A DNA stretch of 64,000 nucleotides from Micromonospora sp. WMMD1128 (lineage in GTDB: Bacteria; Actinomycetota; Actinomycetes; Mycobacteriales; Micromonosporaceae): NCBI RefSeq assembly GCF_027497235.1, contig NZ_CP114902.1:3361501-3425500 (forward strand). Reading direction: 5' to 3'. Both the position numbers and the translations under genes were made by a program. Shown piece by piece: positions 16,759-27,716 of the stretch (positions within the stretch are counted from its first letter, which is position 1; each line of letters begins with the position of its first letter). The notes below the pieces were generated by a model. The model did no database searches. It had not been told where the DNA came from and was given only the letters and a program-made list of their open reading frames with translations.

Positions 16759-16873
16759 CGTATCGAACCGCTGCCTCCCGGTCACCTCGCGGTCATGTCG
16801 GCGTCGTCACCCGGACCGCTCGTCCCACCACGCTGGGTGGCACCGGACGGTCTACCCCAGCGGAGGAGCAGCA

Positions 16874-18559
16874 GTGGCAGCCGAGGAGGCGACAGACCCA
16901 CCGACAGCCCGCCCCGACGTCAGCGTGATCGTGCCGGTCTACAACACGCTGCGCTACCTGCGGGCCTGCCTCGACTCGGTGCTGCGGCAGACCATCGGGC
17001 TCGACCGGATGGAGATCGTGGCGGTGGACGACGGGTCCACCGACGGCAGCGCTCGCCTGCTGGACCGGCTCGCCGCCCGGCACCCCGGCGCCGTCCGGGT
17101 GGTGCACCAACCCAACTCGGGCGGCCCCGCCGCGCCCTGCAACCGGGGGCTGGACCTGGCCACCGGCCGGTACGTCTTCTTTCTCGGCTCGGACGACCGG
17201 CTCGGCCCGGAGGCGCTGGAACGGCTGGTCGCCGCCGCCGACCGGTACGGCTCGGACGTGGTGCTCGGCAAGGTCGTCGGCGTCAACGGCCGGCACGTCT
17301 TCTCCGACGTGTTCGCTGCCGGCAACGCGGTCGACGTGGACCTGTTCGACTCGGCGCTGCCCTGGTCGCTGGCGAACACGAAGCTGTTCCGCCGGGACCT
17401 CGTCGACCGGCTCGGGCTGCGGTTCCCGGAGGACATGCCGGTGCTCAGCGACCAGCCGTTCACGCTTGCCGCCTGCTACCACGCCCGCCGGATCTCGGCG
17501 CTCGCCGACTACGACTACTACCACGCGGTACGCCGGCTCGACGCCCGCAACATCACCTACCACAGCCGGATCGAGCAGCGCCTGGTGAGCGTGGAACGGC
17601 TGTTAGCGTTCGTCGCCGGACTGATCCCGGCCGGCGCGCGGCGGGACGCCGTGCTGCGCCGCCACGTCGGGCTGGAACTGGCGAACCTGGTCGGCGACGA
17701 CTTCCGCCGGCTGGACCGGGCCGCGCAGGAACGGGTGCACGCGACGGTCCGCCGCCTGGTCGAACGGCACGTCACCGACGGCCTGCGGAACCGGCTCGAC
17801 ATCGAGGCCCGGCTGCGCCTGGGCGCGGTGACCGGCGGCGGCGTCGACGAGTTGCTTGCCGTCATCGACCAGGACACCCGGCGGGGCGTACCGGACACGG
17901 TGGTGACGGGCGGCCGGTGGCATGCCGGCTACCGGGGCGCGCCGGCCGCGTGGACCGACGTCACCGATGTCCGCGCCGACTGGCTGGCCCGGCTGGACAC
18001 CGTCGAGGTGAGCTGGGTCGACGGTGAGACCGTGACGGTGACCGCGCGCAGCCCGTACCCCCGGTTCGCCGTGGCGGCCGGTCCGGTCCGGCTGATGGCC
18101 GGGCGGGTCGCCGGCGCCACCCGGCTGGACGCCCGCGACCCGACCGGCCGGACCGTGCGCGCCGACTTCCCGGCGGACCTGCTGCTGGCCGCCAGCGCGG
18201 CCAGCGGCCAGCGCCATCCGGTGCGCGCCGAGGTGGACGGCGACCACGGTCGCGGCGCCGCCCCGGTACGCGCGCCCCGGCTCGCCGCCGGCCGGCCCCG
18301 CCTGCTGCGGCACGGCGCCCGGCTGTACGGGGTGGCCTCGACCGTCGACCCGCGCAACGGCCAGCTCGTGCTGTCGGTGGTCCCGGTGACCGTGGGCCAA
18401 CTTGTCGGTCGGCTGCGCCGCCGCTGGCGGGGCAACCCGCCGACGGTGGCGTCCCGACCGGCCCCGGCCCTGGTCCCGGTCACCCCGCCGCGTCCCGGGC
18501 GGGGCCACCACGCCGAGCCGGCGCCGACCCCGGTGGAGCGGTTGACCGTCACCCGCTAG
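16874..18559 (+). CDS. Family 2 glycosyltransferase
   Basis: 561 aa, cytosolic, no TM segment. The N-terminal GT-A domain (residues 12-250) shows VSVIVPVYNTLRYLRACLDS, VDDGSTDGS, GGPAAPCNRGLDLATG and GSDDRLGPEALE (the DxD-type site). Residues 250-350 are helical. Residues 370-530 look like beta-rich repeats of the kind seen in teichoic- or glycan-polymer synthases (TarP/TagF-like accessory regions). Acceptor and sugar are unknown. GTG 16874 has GGAGGAG just upstream. Stands alone between two transcription units. Confidence 0.88.
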   Translation: MAAEEATDPPTARPDVSVIVPVYNTLRYLRACLDSVLRQTIGLDRMEIVAVDDGSTDGSARLLDRLAARHPGAVRVVHQPNSGGPAAPCNRGLDLATGRYVFFLGSDDRLGPEALERLVAAADRYGSDVVLGKVVGVNGRHVFSDVFAAGNAVDVDLFDSALPWSLANTKLFRRDLVDRLGLRFPEDMPVLSDQPFTLAACYHARRISALADYDYYHAVRRLDARNITYHSRIEQRLVSVERLLAFVAGLIPAGARRDAVLRRHVGLELANLVGDDFRRLDRAAQERVHATVRRLVERHVTDGLRNRLDIEARLRLGAVTGGGVDELLAVIDQDTRRGVPDTVVTGGRWHAGYRGAPAAWTDVTDVRADWLARLDTVEVSWVDGETVTVTARSPYPRFAVAAGPVRLMAGRVAGATRLDARDPTGRTVRADFPADLLLAASAASGQRHPVRAEVDGDHGRGAAPVRAPRLAAGRPRLLRHGARLYGVASTVDPRNGQLVLSVVPVTVGQLVGRLRRRWRGNPPTVASRPAPALVPVTPPRPGRGHHAEPAPTPVERLTVTR

Positions 18560-18591
18560 CTGTCCTGCCAGGCAGGCGGGGCCTCCCGACG

Positions 18592-18864
18592 TCAGCGCGG
18601 CGGCATGGGGACCTGGAGGTAGGTGGTGCCACGCAGGTCCAGCCAGGCCCGCTCCGGCGCGCGGACCAGGCGCACCATCACCCCGGTGCAGGCCGGGCAG
18701 CGCCCCACCAGGCCCGGCGCGTGCGAGTAGACGTGCAGGCCCGCCATCGGGCCGGTCGTGCCGCAGTTGTCGCAGCGCCCGGTGGTGGCGCTGAGGTCGA
18801 CCGCGAGGAGTTCCCGCAGCGGTCCGTCGAGCATGTTGCCGTCCAGATACGACAGGTCGGTCAC
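18592..18864 (-). CDS. Small zinc-ribbon protein (DUF6510-like)
   Basis: 90 aa. Two CxxC pairs, RCDNCGTTGPM and RCPACTGVMVRL, form a probable zinc ribbon in the middle of the protein. Starts VTDLSYLDGNMLDGPLREL at GTG 18864 with GAGGAGG 5 nt upstream. It follows the flavin reductase gene by 17 bp and is the last gene of the molybdopterin oxidoreductase operon. This conserved linkage suggests a role in assembly or electron transfer for that pair; not proven. Confidence 0.82.
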   Translation of the reverse strand: MTDLSYLDGNMLDGPLRELLAVDLSATTGRCDNCGTTGPMAGLHVYSHAPGLVGRCPACTGVMVRLVRAPERAWLDLRGTTYLQVPMPPR

Positions 18865-18881
18865 GCGTCCTCCTCGGGTCG

Positions 18882-19640
18882 TCAGCCGGTCGGACCGAAC
18901 CGCTCGGTCCGCACCCGCCGGGTCGGGTGGCCCAGCCCGACGAGCAGGTCGGCCACGGTCTCCACGAACCCGGTGGGGCCGCAGACGTAGCAGAGCGGCT
19001 CCAGGTCCGGCGGCCAGCCGTGACTGTTCACATCGGCCAGCCCGATCCGGTGCGGCTCGCCCCGCCACCCCTCGGGCGCCGTCCGGGTGTAGACGTACGC
19101 GACGTCCAGGCCCTGGTCGTCGCGGGCCCGGCGGCGCAGCTCGTCGGCGTAGATCACGTCGTCCGGTGTCCGTACCGAGTAGATCAGCCGGAACGGGGTC
19201 CGGCTGCCCGCGGCCCGGCGGGCCCGGACCATGGCCATCAGCGGCACCACGCCGGAGCCGCCGGCCACGAGCAGCACCGGCGCGGTCTCGTCGGTACGCC
19301 AGACGAACCAGCCGCCGACCGGCCCGCGGACCTCCACCGGGTCGCCCTCGGCCCAGGTGTCCACCAGGTACGGCGACACCTCGCCGTCGCGCACCCGCTG
19401 GACGGTCACCTCGATCCGTTCGCCGTCGGCCGGGCCGGCGAGCGAGTAGGACCGGGCCGCCTGGTAGCCGTCCGGGGCGGTCAGTCGCACGTCGACGTGC
19501 TGTCCGGGCAGGTGCCCCGGCCAGCCGGGCACGTCCAGCACGAGCGTCTGCGCGGTCGACGTCTCGACCCGCCGCTCGACCAGCCGGGCCACCCGCCAGG
19601 TCAGCGGCACGACCCGGCTCCCCGTGGTCGGTGCGGTCAC
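18882..19640 (-). CDS. Ferredoxin-NADP reductase-family flavoprotein
   Basis: 252 aa. FAD-binding beta-barrel (residues 10-100) with AARSYSLAG (RxYSL motif), then an NAD(P)-binding domain with LLVAGGSGVVPLMAMVRAR and CYVCGPTGFVETVADLL. There is no 2Fe-2S domain. GTG 19640 starts one nucleotide after the stop of the molybdopterin oxidoreductase gene. The likely job is to pass electrons between NAD(P)H and that enzyme. Confidence 0.9.
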   Translation of the reverse strand: MTAPTTGSRVVPLTWRVARLVERRVETSTAQTLVLDVPGWPGHLPGQHVDVRLTAPDGYQAARSYSLAGPADGERIEVTVQRVRDGEVSPYLVDTWAEGDPVEVRGPVGGWFVWRTDETAPVLLVAGGSGVVPLMAMVRARRAAGSRTPFRLIYSVRTPDDVIYADELRRRARDDQGLDVAYVYTRTAPEGWRGEPHRIGLADVNSHGWPPDLEPLCYVCGPTGFVETVADLLVGLGHPTRRVRTERFGPTG

Positions 19641-19641
19641 C

Positions 19642-20241
19642 TCAATCGCCCTGGTAGCGCTGCTCGCGCCACGGGTCGCCGTAGTCGTGGTAGCCGGCCG
19701 TCTCCCAGAACCCCGGCCGGTCGTCGGTGAGCAGCCGGATGCCGCGTACCCACTTGGCGGACTTCCACAGGTAGAGGTGCGGCACGAGCAGCCGGGCCGG
19801 GCCGCCGTGCTCGGCCGGCAGTGGCCCGCCGTCGTACGTGTGCACGACCCAGGCCCGCCCGCCGCGCAGGTCGTCGAGCGGCAGGTTCGTGGTGTAGCCG
19901 CCGTACGAGTGCGCCAGGGCGTAGCGGGCGGCGGTGTCCACGCCGTCAAGCAGCGTGTCCAGCGAGACGCCCTGCCAGGTGGTGCCGAGTTTGGACCAGC
20001 GGGTGACGCAGTGCAGGTCCACCGTCGGCGTGTCCTGCGGCAGGCTCATCATCTCGGCCCAGGACCAGCGGTGTTCCGCGCCGGTCTCGCTTGTCAGCAC
20101 GAACTCCCAGGTGTCCGGCGACACCCGGGGCGTCGGGCCGGCGGAGAGCACCGGGAAGTCCTCGGTGAGGTATTGCCCCGGCGGCAGGTCCGGGGCGGAC
20201 GACCGGGGCCGGCCCTGAAAGCCCGGCGACACGATTCCCAC
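19642..20241 (-). CDS. Sulfite-oxidase-like molybdopterin oxidoreductase
   Basis: 199 aa, single oxidoreductase molybdopterin-binding domain. DLHCVTRWSKLGTTWQG contains the Mo-ligating Cys (C78). GGYTTNLPLDDLRGGRAWVVHTYDG and GPARLLVPHLYLWKSAKWVRGIRL are family hallmarks. It lacks a Tat signal and the dimerisation domain of true sulfite oxidases, so it resembles the YedY/MsrP-like or short SuoX-like cytosolic group. GTG start. First gene of a three-gene operon with the flavin reductase and a zinc-ribbon protein. Substrate unknown. Confidence 0.9.
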   Translation of the reverse strand: MGIVSPGFQGRPRSSAPDLPPGQYLTEDFPVLSAGPTPRVSPDTWEFVLTSETGAEHRWSWAEMMSLPQDTPTVDLHCVTRWSKLGTTWQGVSLDTLLDGVDTAARYALAHSYGGYTTNLPLDDLRGGRAWVVHTYDGGPLPAEHGGPARLLVPHLYLWKSAKWVRGIRLLTDDRPGFWETAGYHDYGDPWREQRYQGD

Positions 20242-20287
20242 CCGTCAGTCCTACCACCCCCGGCGACGTCCGGGAACGGCTTCCGCG

Positions 20288-20375
20288 GTGTAAGGCGGGG
20301 CCCCTTCTTAACACGCGGAGTTAAGAAGGGGCCCCGCCTCTACCGAAAGCGTTAAGCGGGGCCCCCGCCTTGCAC
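20288..20375. repeat. Intergenic palindromic repeat, family 1 copy B
   Basis: Outer arms GTGTAAGGCGGGGCCCC and GGGGCCCCCGCCTTGCAC enclose an inner pair around TTCTTAACAC and GTTAAGAAGGGGCCCC. CTCTACCGAAAGCGTTAA is shared with copy C. The last part overlaps the 3' end of the TerC gene and provides its TAA stop. Confidence 0.8.
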
Positions 20376-21386
20376 CTCGTGCACGACGGTGCGGTCACCG
20401 TCGCCACTGTCGCGGGTGGCGCGCAGGCTGGTGATGGTGACGATCACCAGGACACCGATGATCACACCGAGCGAGGCGAGCGTCGGGATCTGCGGCACGC
20501 CGGCCCAGATGCCGTGCGCCCAGTGCAGGCCGAGCTTGAGCCCGATGAACGCCAGGATGACGGCCAGGCCGTAGCTGAGGTGCACCAGCCGGCTCAGCGC
20601 GGCGTGCAACACGAAGTAGAGCGCCCGCAGGCCCAGCAACGCGAACGCGTTCGTGGCGAAGACGAGGTACGGGTCCTCGGTGATGCCGTAGACGGCGGGC
20701 ACCGAGTCGACCGCGAAGACGATGTCGGTGGCCAGCACCGCGACCACGACAAGCGCGAACGGGGTGAGCGCCCGGCGGCCCTGCTGGCGGATGGTCATCC
20801 GGGTGCCGTGGTACTCCTCGACCACCGGCATGACCTTGCGGAGCAGCTTCACCGACCGCATCTTGTTGATGTCGACCTCCTGCTCGTGCCCGGAGAGGGC
20901 GTCGCGCAGCAGCTTGATCGCGGTGGCGATCAGGATGACGGCGAAGAGCAGGAAGGCGAAGTCGAGCGTCTGGAGGGCCGCGGCGCCGAGCGCGATGAAG
21001 ATCGCCCGCAGCACCAGCGCCCCGGCGATGCCGTAGAGCAGCACCCGCTGGGCGAGCGCGGCGGGCACCGCGAACGCGGCCAGCAGCAGCATGAAGACGA
21101 AGAGGTTGTCCACCGAGAGCGACTTCTCGACCAGGTAGCCGGTGAGGTACTCGATGCCCTGCTGGCCGCCCCAGCGGGACCAGACCCAGGCGCCGAAGGC
21201 CAGCGGCAGGGCGATGTAGAACGCCGACCAGGCCAGCGCCTCCCGGATGGAGACCTCGTGCGGCTTGCGGGTGACCAGGAAGTCCAGCACGAGCAGGGCG
21301 AGCACGCCGGCGATCGTCACGGCCCACAGCGTGGGCGTGCCGATCGACGACAGCTCACCCGCGGACAGGTAGGACAACTCGGGCAT
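20352..21386 (-). CDS. TerC/Alx-family membrane protein
   Basis: 344 aa with about eight TM helices. TerC signatures: VEKSLSVDNLFVFMLLLAAF and LATDIVFAVDSVPAVYGIT, each with the conserved acidic residues used for metal binding, and FATNAFALLGLRALYFVL. Family members export Mn2+ or protect from metal and pH stress. AGGAGG lies 6 nt before ATG 21386. The C-terminus (VQGGGPA and TAA stop) is encoded by an intergenic repeat element. A probable yybP-ykoY riboswitch precedes the gene, supporting Mn2+-responsive expression. Confidence 0.93.
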   Translation of the reverse strand: MPELSYLSAGELSSIGTPTLWAVTIAGVLALLVLDFLVTRKPHEVSIREALAWSAFYIALPLAFGAWVWSRWGGQQGIEYLTGYLVEKSLSVDNLFVFMLLLAAFAVPAALAQRVLLYGIAGALVLRAIFIALGAAALQTLDFAFLLFAVILIATAIKLLRDALSGHEQEVDINKMRSVKLLRKVMPVVEEYHGTRMTIRQQGRRALTPFALVVVAVLATDIVFAVDSVPAVYGITEDPYLVFATNAFALLGLRALYFVLHAALSRLVHLSYGLAVILAFIGLKLGLHWAHGIWAGVPQIPTLASLGVIIGVLVIVTITSLRATRDSGDGDRTVVHEVQGGGPA

Positions 21387-21414
21387 GGGGCCTCCTCGAA
21401 CACCGTGTCATGTT

Positions 21415-21513
21415 CGAGGTCTCCTTCACCCACCGTTCGTGGGCAACCACCCGAGGCTCGCCCTCGGGGCTCGCCGTACTGACCGGAATGGTTCGTGGGA
21501 AGTACTCCCCTCG
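21415..21513 (-). promoter_or_regulatory. Probable yybP-ykoY (Mn2+) riboswitch leading TerC
   Basis: On the minus strand the element starts CGAGGGGAGTACT and ends GGAGACCTCG. CGAGG/CCTCG closes helix P1, and GGGGAGTA plus GAGACC match the conserved yybP-ykoY core. Between them are the hairpins CCCGAGG-GCGAG-CCTCGGG and CCCAC-GAACG-GTGGG. Immediately downstream, CGAACA/TGTTCG can form a small hairpin that abuts the AGGAGG site of terC, a possible expression platform. The call rests on consensus recognised by eye. Confidence 0.65.
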
Positions 21514-21625
21514 CCGACCCCAGGCTAGGCCAACCGGGGGCCGGACGCCAACTAACGCCACGTTGATTGCCCTGGTCAACCGCTGTCCGCGCGGACCGGA
21601 CGTGGCGTCGGCCGGTCCCGGACCC

Positions 21626-21631
21626 TAGGGT
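21626..21631 (+). promoter_or_regulatory. -10 box for a leaderless transcript
   Basis: TAGGGT ends 7 nt before the GTG start of the CoA-transferase gene, with no Shine-Dalgarno sequence between. Confidence 0.45.
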
Positions 21632-21638
21632 GACGCGG

Positions 21639-22787
21639 GTGAGCAACTCCGGGCCGCTTACCGGCGTACGGGTGATCGAGCTGGCCGGCATCGGCCCCGG
21701 CCCGTTCGCCGCGATGATGCTTGCCGACCTGGGCGCCGACGTGGTGCGGGTGGACCGGCCGGGTGGCGGCGGGTTCGGCGCCTTCCCCGGTGACCTGCTG
21801 AACCGCAACCGCCGCTCGGTCGCGCTGGACCTCAAGCACCCGGACGCGCGGGATCTGGCGCTGTCCCTGGTCACCGGCGCGGACGCGCTCGTCGAGGGCT
21901 TCCGGCCCGGGGTCGCCGAGCGGCTCGGCCTGGGCCCGCGGGAGTGTCTCGCCGCCAACCCACGCCTGGTGTACGGGCGGATGACCGGCTGGGGACAGGA
22001 CGGGCCGCTGGCCCGCACGGCCGGCCACGACATCGACTATCTGGCGCTCACCGGCGCGCTGCACGGGGTGGGCCGGGCCGGCGAGCGTCCGGTGCCGCCG
22101 ATGAACCTGCTCGGCGACTTCGGCGGGGGCGGCATGATGCTGGCCCTGGGCGTGGTCGCGGCGCTGTACGCGGTCCGCGGCGGCGCTCCCGGCCAGGTGG
22201 TCGACGCGGCCATCGTGGACGGCGTGTCGGTGCTGGCCACCCAGATCCACGCGCTGCGCGGACTCGGTCTCTGGCAGGATCCGCGCGGCGTGAACCTGCT
22301 CGACGGCGGCGCCCCGTTCTACGACACGTACGAGTGCGCCGACGGGCGGTACGTGGCGGTGGGCGCGCTGGAGCCGCAGTTCTATACCGAGCTGGTCCGG
22401 ATCACCGGTTTCCCGCTCGACGGCGACGAGGCCCCGGACCGGGACGACCCCGCGAACTGGCCGTCGTTGCGGGCCGCCTGGGCGCGGCTGTTCCGCACCC
22501 GCACCCGGGACGAGTGGGCGGAACTGCTGGCCGGCACGGATGCCTGCGTGTCTCCGGTGCTCGACTGGGCCGAGGCCCCGGACCACCCGCACCTGGCCGC
22601 CCGCGGGGTGTTCGTCGCGCCGGAGGGAGTCACCCAGCCGGCACCGGCACCGCGTTTCTCGGGCACGCCGACCTCGGTGCGCCGCCTGTCGCCGCGACCG
22701 GGCGAGCACACCGACGAGGTGCTGGCGGAGGCGGGCGTGGACGCGGCCCGGATCGCCGCGCTGCGCGCCACCGGCGCGATCGGCTGA
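21639..22787 (+). CDS. CaiB/BaiF-family CoA-transferase (alpha-methylacyl-CoA racemase-like)
   Basis: 382 aa. N-terminal GVRVIELAGIGPGPFAAMMLADLGADVVRVDRPGG, NRNRRSVALDLKHPDARDL, LVEGFRPGVAERLGLGP and GWGQDGPLARTAGHDIDYLALTGAL are characteristic of class III CoA-transferases, including alpha-methylacyl-CoA racemase. The AGHDIDY segment carries the catalytic His/Asp of the racemase branch, which favours racemase. A role in branched fatty acid or sterol side-chain breakdown is inferred. GTG 21639 was chosen over GTG 21630 because of the TAGGGT box. Confidence 0.9.
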   Translation: MSNSGPLTGVRVIELAGIGPGPFAAMMLADLGADVVRVDRPGGGGFGAFPGDLLNRNRRSVALDLKHPDARDLALSLVTGADALVEGFRPGVAERLGLGPRECLAANPRLVYGRMTGWGQDGPLARTAGHDIDYLALTGALHGVGRAGERPVPPMNLLGDFGGGGMMLALGVVAALYAVRGGAPGQVVDAAIVDGVSVLATQIHALRGLGLWQDPRGVNLLDGGAPFYDTYECADGRYVAVGALEPQFYTELVRITGFPLDGDEAPDRDDPANWPSLRAAWARLFRTRTRDEWAELLAGTDACVSPVLDWAEAPDHPHLAARGVFVAPEGVTQPAPAPRFSGTPTSVRRLSPRPGEHTDEVLAEAGVDAARIAALRATGAIG

Positions 22788-23282
22788 GCAAGCATCCCGC
22801 GGGCCCTCCGGCCGCCGCCGGTCGCCGGTCGCCGGTCGCGGGAGGACCGGACTGGTGGAGATGCACGACCATAACGCCACGGCTTTCGGCCCTCGCCGAC
22901 GATCACTCACCGCAATCCGCGCCGCCGTCACTCAGCGTGTCCGTGCGGTGCGGGTGACGGGAGTCGCCTCGACCGCCTTTGCTCTGCAGCCACGGACGCA
23001 CTGGTGCCTTGAGCAGGGGTTCGCCGGAAGTGCGGTGCGACGACGGTCGACCAAGGATGTGACGATGCGTGCGTGCTGCGCCGATGGCTGCAGAGCAAAG
23101 GCGGTGGTGGAGACCAGCTACGGGAGTGAGGCCCGTGACGGAACGTGGCCGCTTCCGTCGTGCCGGCACCGAGGTCGGGCACCGGGCGCGCACGGGCGCA
23201 CCACAGCGGCGGCCCGCGCGGATGACCGCCGCGAGGCCCGGCAGCGCCCGGCCACGGGCGGCGTCAGCGGCGACGGGAGGCG
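22788..23282. other. Intergenic region, about 495 bp, carrying an inverted-repeat element
   Basis: No credible gene. The main content is a 132-bp segment bounded by perfect 20-bp inverted repeats (22973-23104). Short GGTCGCC reiterations lie at 22815-22845. The right end (23105-23282) is plain GC-rich sequence with nothing recognised. Confidence 0.5.
22973..23104. repeat. 132-bp element with perfect 20-bp terminal inverted repeats
   Basis: Left arm CCGCCTTTGCTCTGCAGCCA (22973-22992) and its exact complement TGGCTGCAGAGCAAAGGCGG (23085-23104) flank 92 bp. The layout is like a MITE or a long-loop hairpin. No transposase and no clear target-site duplication: the flanking bases CTCGA and TGGTG differ. 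Confidence 0.75.
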
Positions 23283-23690
23283 TCAGCGGCGACGGGCGGC
23301 GGCCGGCGCGAGTGCCGGCTCCACCATGTCCCGGTAGTCGCGGGGTAGTTGCACCACGACGTCGTCGAACTCGCCACCGCTGATCGCCTCGCGCAGCGTG
23401 GCGAACACCGCCCGCGCCGCGCCTCGGGCCGCGTTCTCGTCGCAGTCGGCCCGCCGGGCGACCCGGGCGACGAACTCGGCCGCCCCGAACCGTTCCGCCG
23501 CCTCGGTGCGCGGGTGCGGGCGCAGCATGGCCCACAGCGGCTTGGGCAGTTGCGCCGCGAGGTCCAGCACCTCGCCGCCGGTCAGCCGGTCGGCGAGCGT
23601 CTCAAGCGTGGCGGCGGTGAGCGTCGCGGCCCGGTTCTCGGCGGTGCCGGTGAGCCGGGCGACCCGGGCCACGAAGGTGTGGTGGTCCAT
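23283..23690 (-). CDS. DUF2267 protein
   Basis: 135 aa, two related helical halves: FVARVARLTGTAENRAATLTA and FVARVARRADCDENAARGAAR, each followed by LADRLTGGEVLDLAAQLPKPL or LREAISGGEFDDVVVQLPRDY. This internal duplication is the DUF2267 fold. Family function is unknown; it is frequent in actinobacterial stress loci. ATG 23690 with GGGGGTAG upstream. It is divergent from a DUF2795 gene, a common pairing of small stress-type proteins. Confidence 0.88.
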   Translation of the reverse strand: MDHHTFVARVARLTGTAENRAATLTAATLETLADRLTGGEVLDLAAQLPKPLWAMLRPHPRTEAAERFGAAEFVARVARRADCDENAARGAARAVFATLREAISGGEFDDVVVQLPRDYRDMVEPALAPAAARRR

Positions 23691-23833
23691 CGGTTGCTAC
23701 CCCCTTCGGTGCACGCAGGGGGCTACCCGTCCCGGCGCGGCGGAAACAGCCGAGGATCACTGGCGTGAGCCGCCGCGAGACGGGTAACCGCCGCGCGGTC
23801 ACGACCCGACGACTGGCGCGAGGAGCCCGACCC

Positions 23834-24103
23834 ATGGCGAGCTATTCGGACGTCCTTGAGTACCTGTCCGCGCTTGACTATCCGGCCGGGAAGGACGACG
23901 TCATCCGCGAGGCCGAACGGGAGGGCGCGCCACCGGACGTGTTGCGGGCGTTGCGTGCGCTGCCGCCGGTTGACTACGCCAACGGCGTCGAGGTGGCCCG
24001 GTCGGCCGGCATCGAGGCGGCGCCGGAGGTGGACCGGTCGCAGCGGGCGGCGCAGGCGAGGGACGACCACTCGCGCGTCTCGCAGCACCTGCGCGGCATC
24101 TGA
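23834..24103 (+). CDS. DUF2795 protein
   Basis: 89 aa. SYSDVLEYLSALDYPAGKDDVIREAEREGAPPDVLRALRALPPVDYANGVEVARS is a typical DUF2795 small helical domain. The C-terminus is acidic and low complexity, ending HSRVSQHLRGI. ATG 23834 chosen because GAGGAG lies about 8 nt upstream. Function unknown. Confidence 0.87.
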   Translation: MASYSDVLEYLSALDYPAGKDDVIREAEREGAPPDVLRALRALPPVDYANGVEVARSAGIEAAPEVDRSQRAAQARDDHSRVSQHLRGI

Positions 24104-24164
24104 GCCGCCCGGTCGACGACGCGGCCGGGCTCGGCGCTGGGCGGCGCCGGCTCCTCGACAGGCG

Positions 24165-24199
24165 GGCGCCCCGGGTCGCGAACCGCGACCTGGGGCGCC
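24165..24199. terminator. Hairpin terminator between convergent genes
   Basis: GGCGCCCCGGGTCGCG pairs with CGCGACCTGGGGCGCC (one mismatch) around AAC. It lies 61 bp after the DUF2795 stop and 170 bp before the pirin stop. Probably serves the DUF2795 transcript. Confidence 0.65.
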
Positions 24200-24369
24200 A
24201 CGCAGCACCTGTGCCTGCCGGTCCGCGCCCGAATCGGGTCGCGATCGTCAGGCGGTGGATGTTCGCCCGAACCGGGCTGGCATCACTGCCACGATCATCA
24301 TACGGCGCGGCATCAGCCGAACGGGTGATGTTCGCGAAAGTGTGTCGGGCGGCACGTCGCCTACGAGTC

Positions 24370-27706
<3,337 letters not shown>

Positions 27707-27716
27707 CCGGCCGGTG

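Noticed and set aside
22860..23337. Short + strand open frame across the inverted-repeat element
   Set aside because: No ribosome site, Arg/Ala-rich composition without domain similarity, and it runs into the DUF2267 gene on the other strand.
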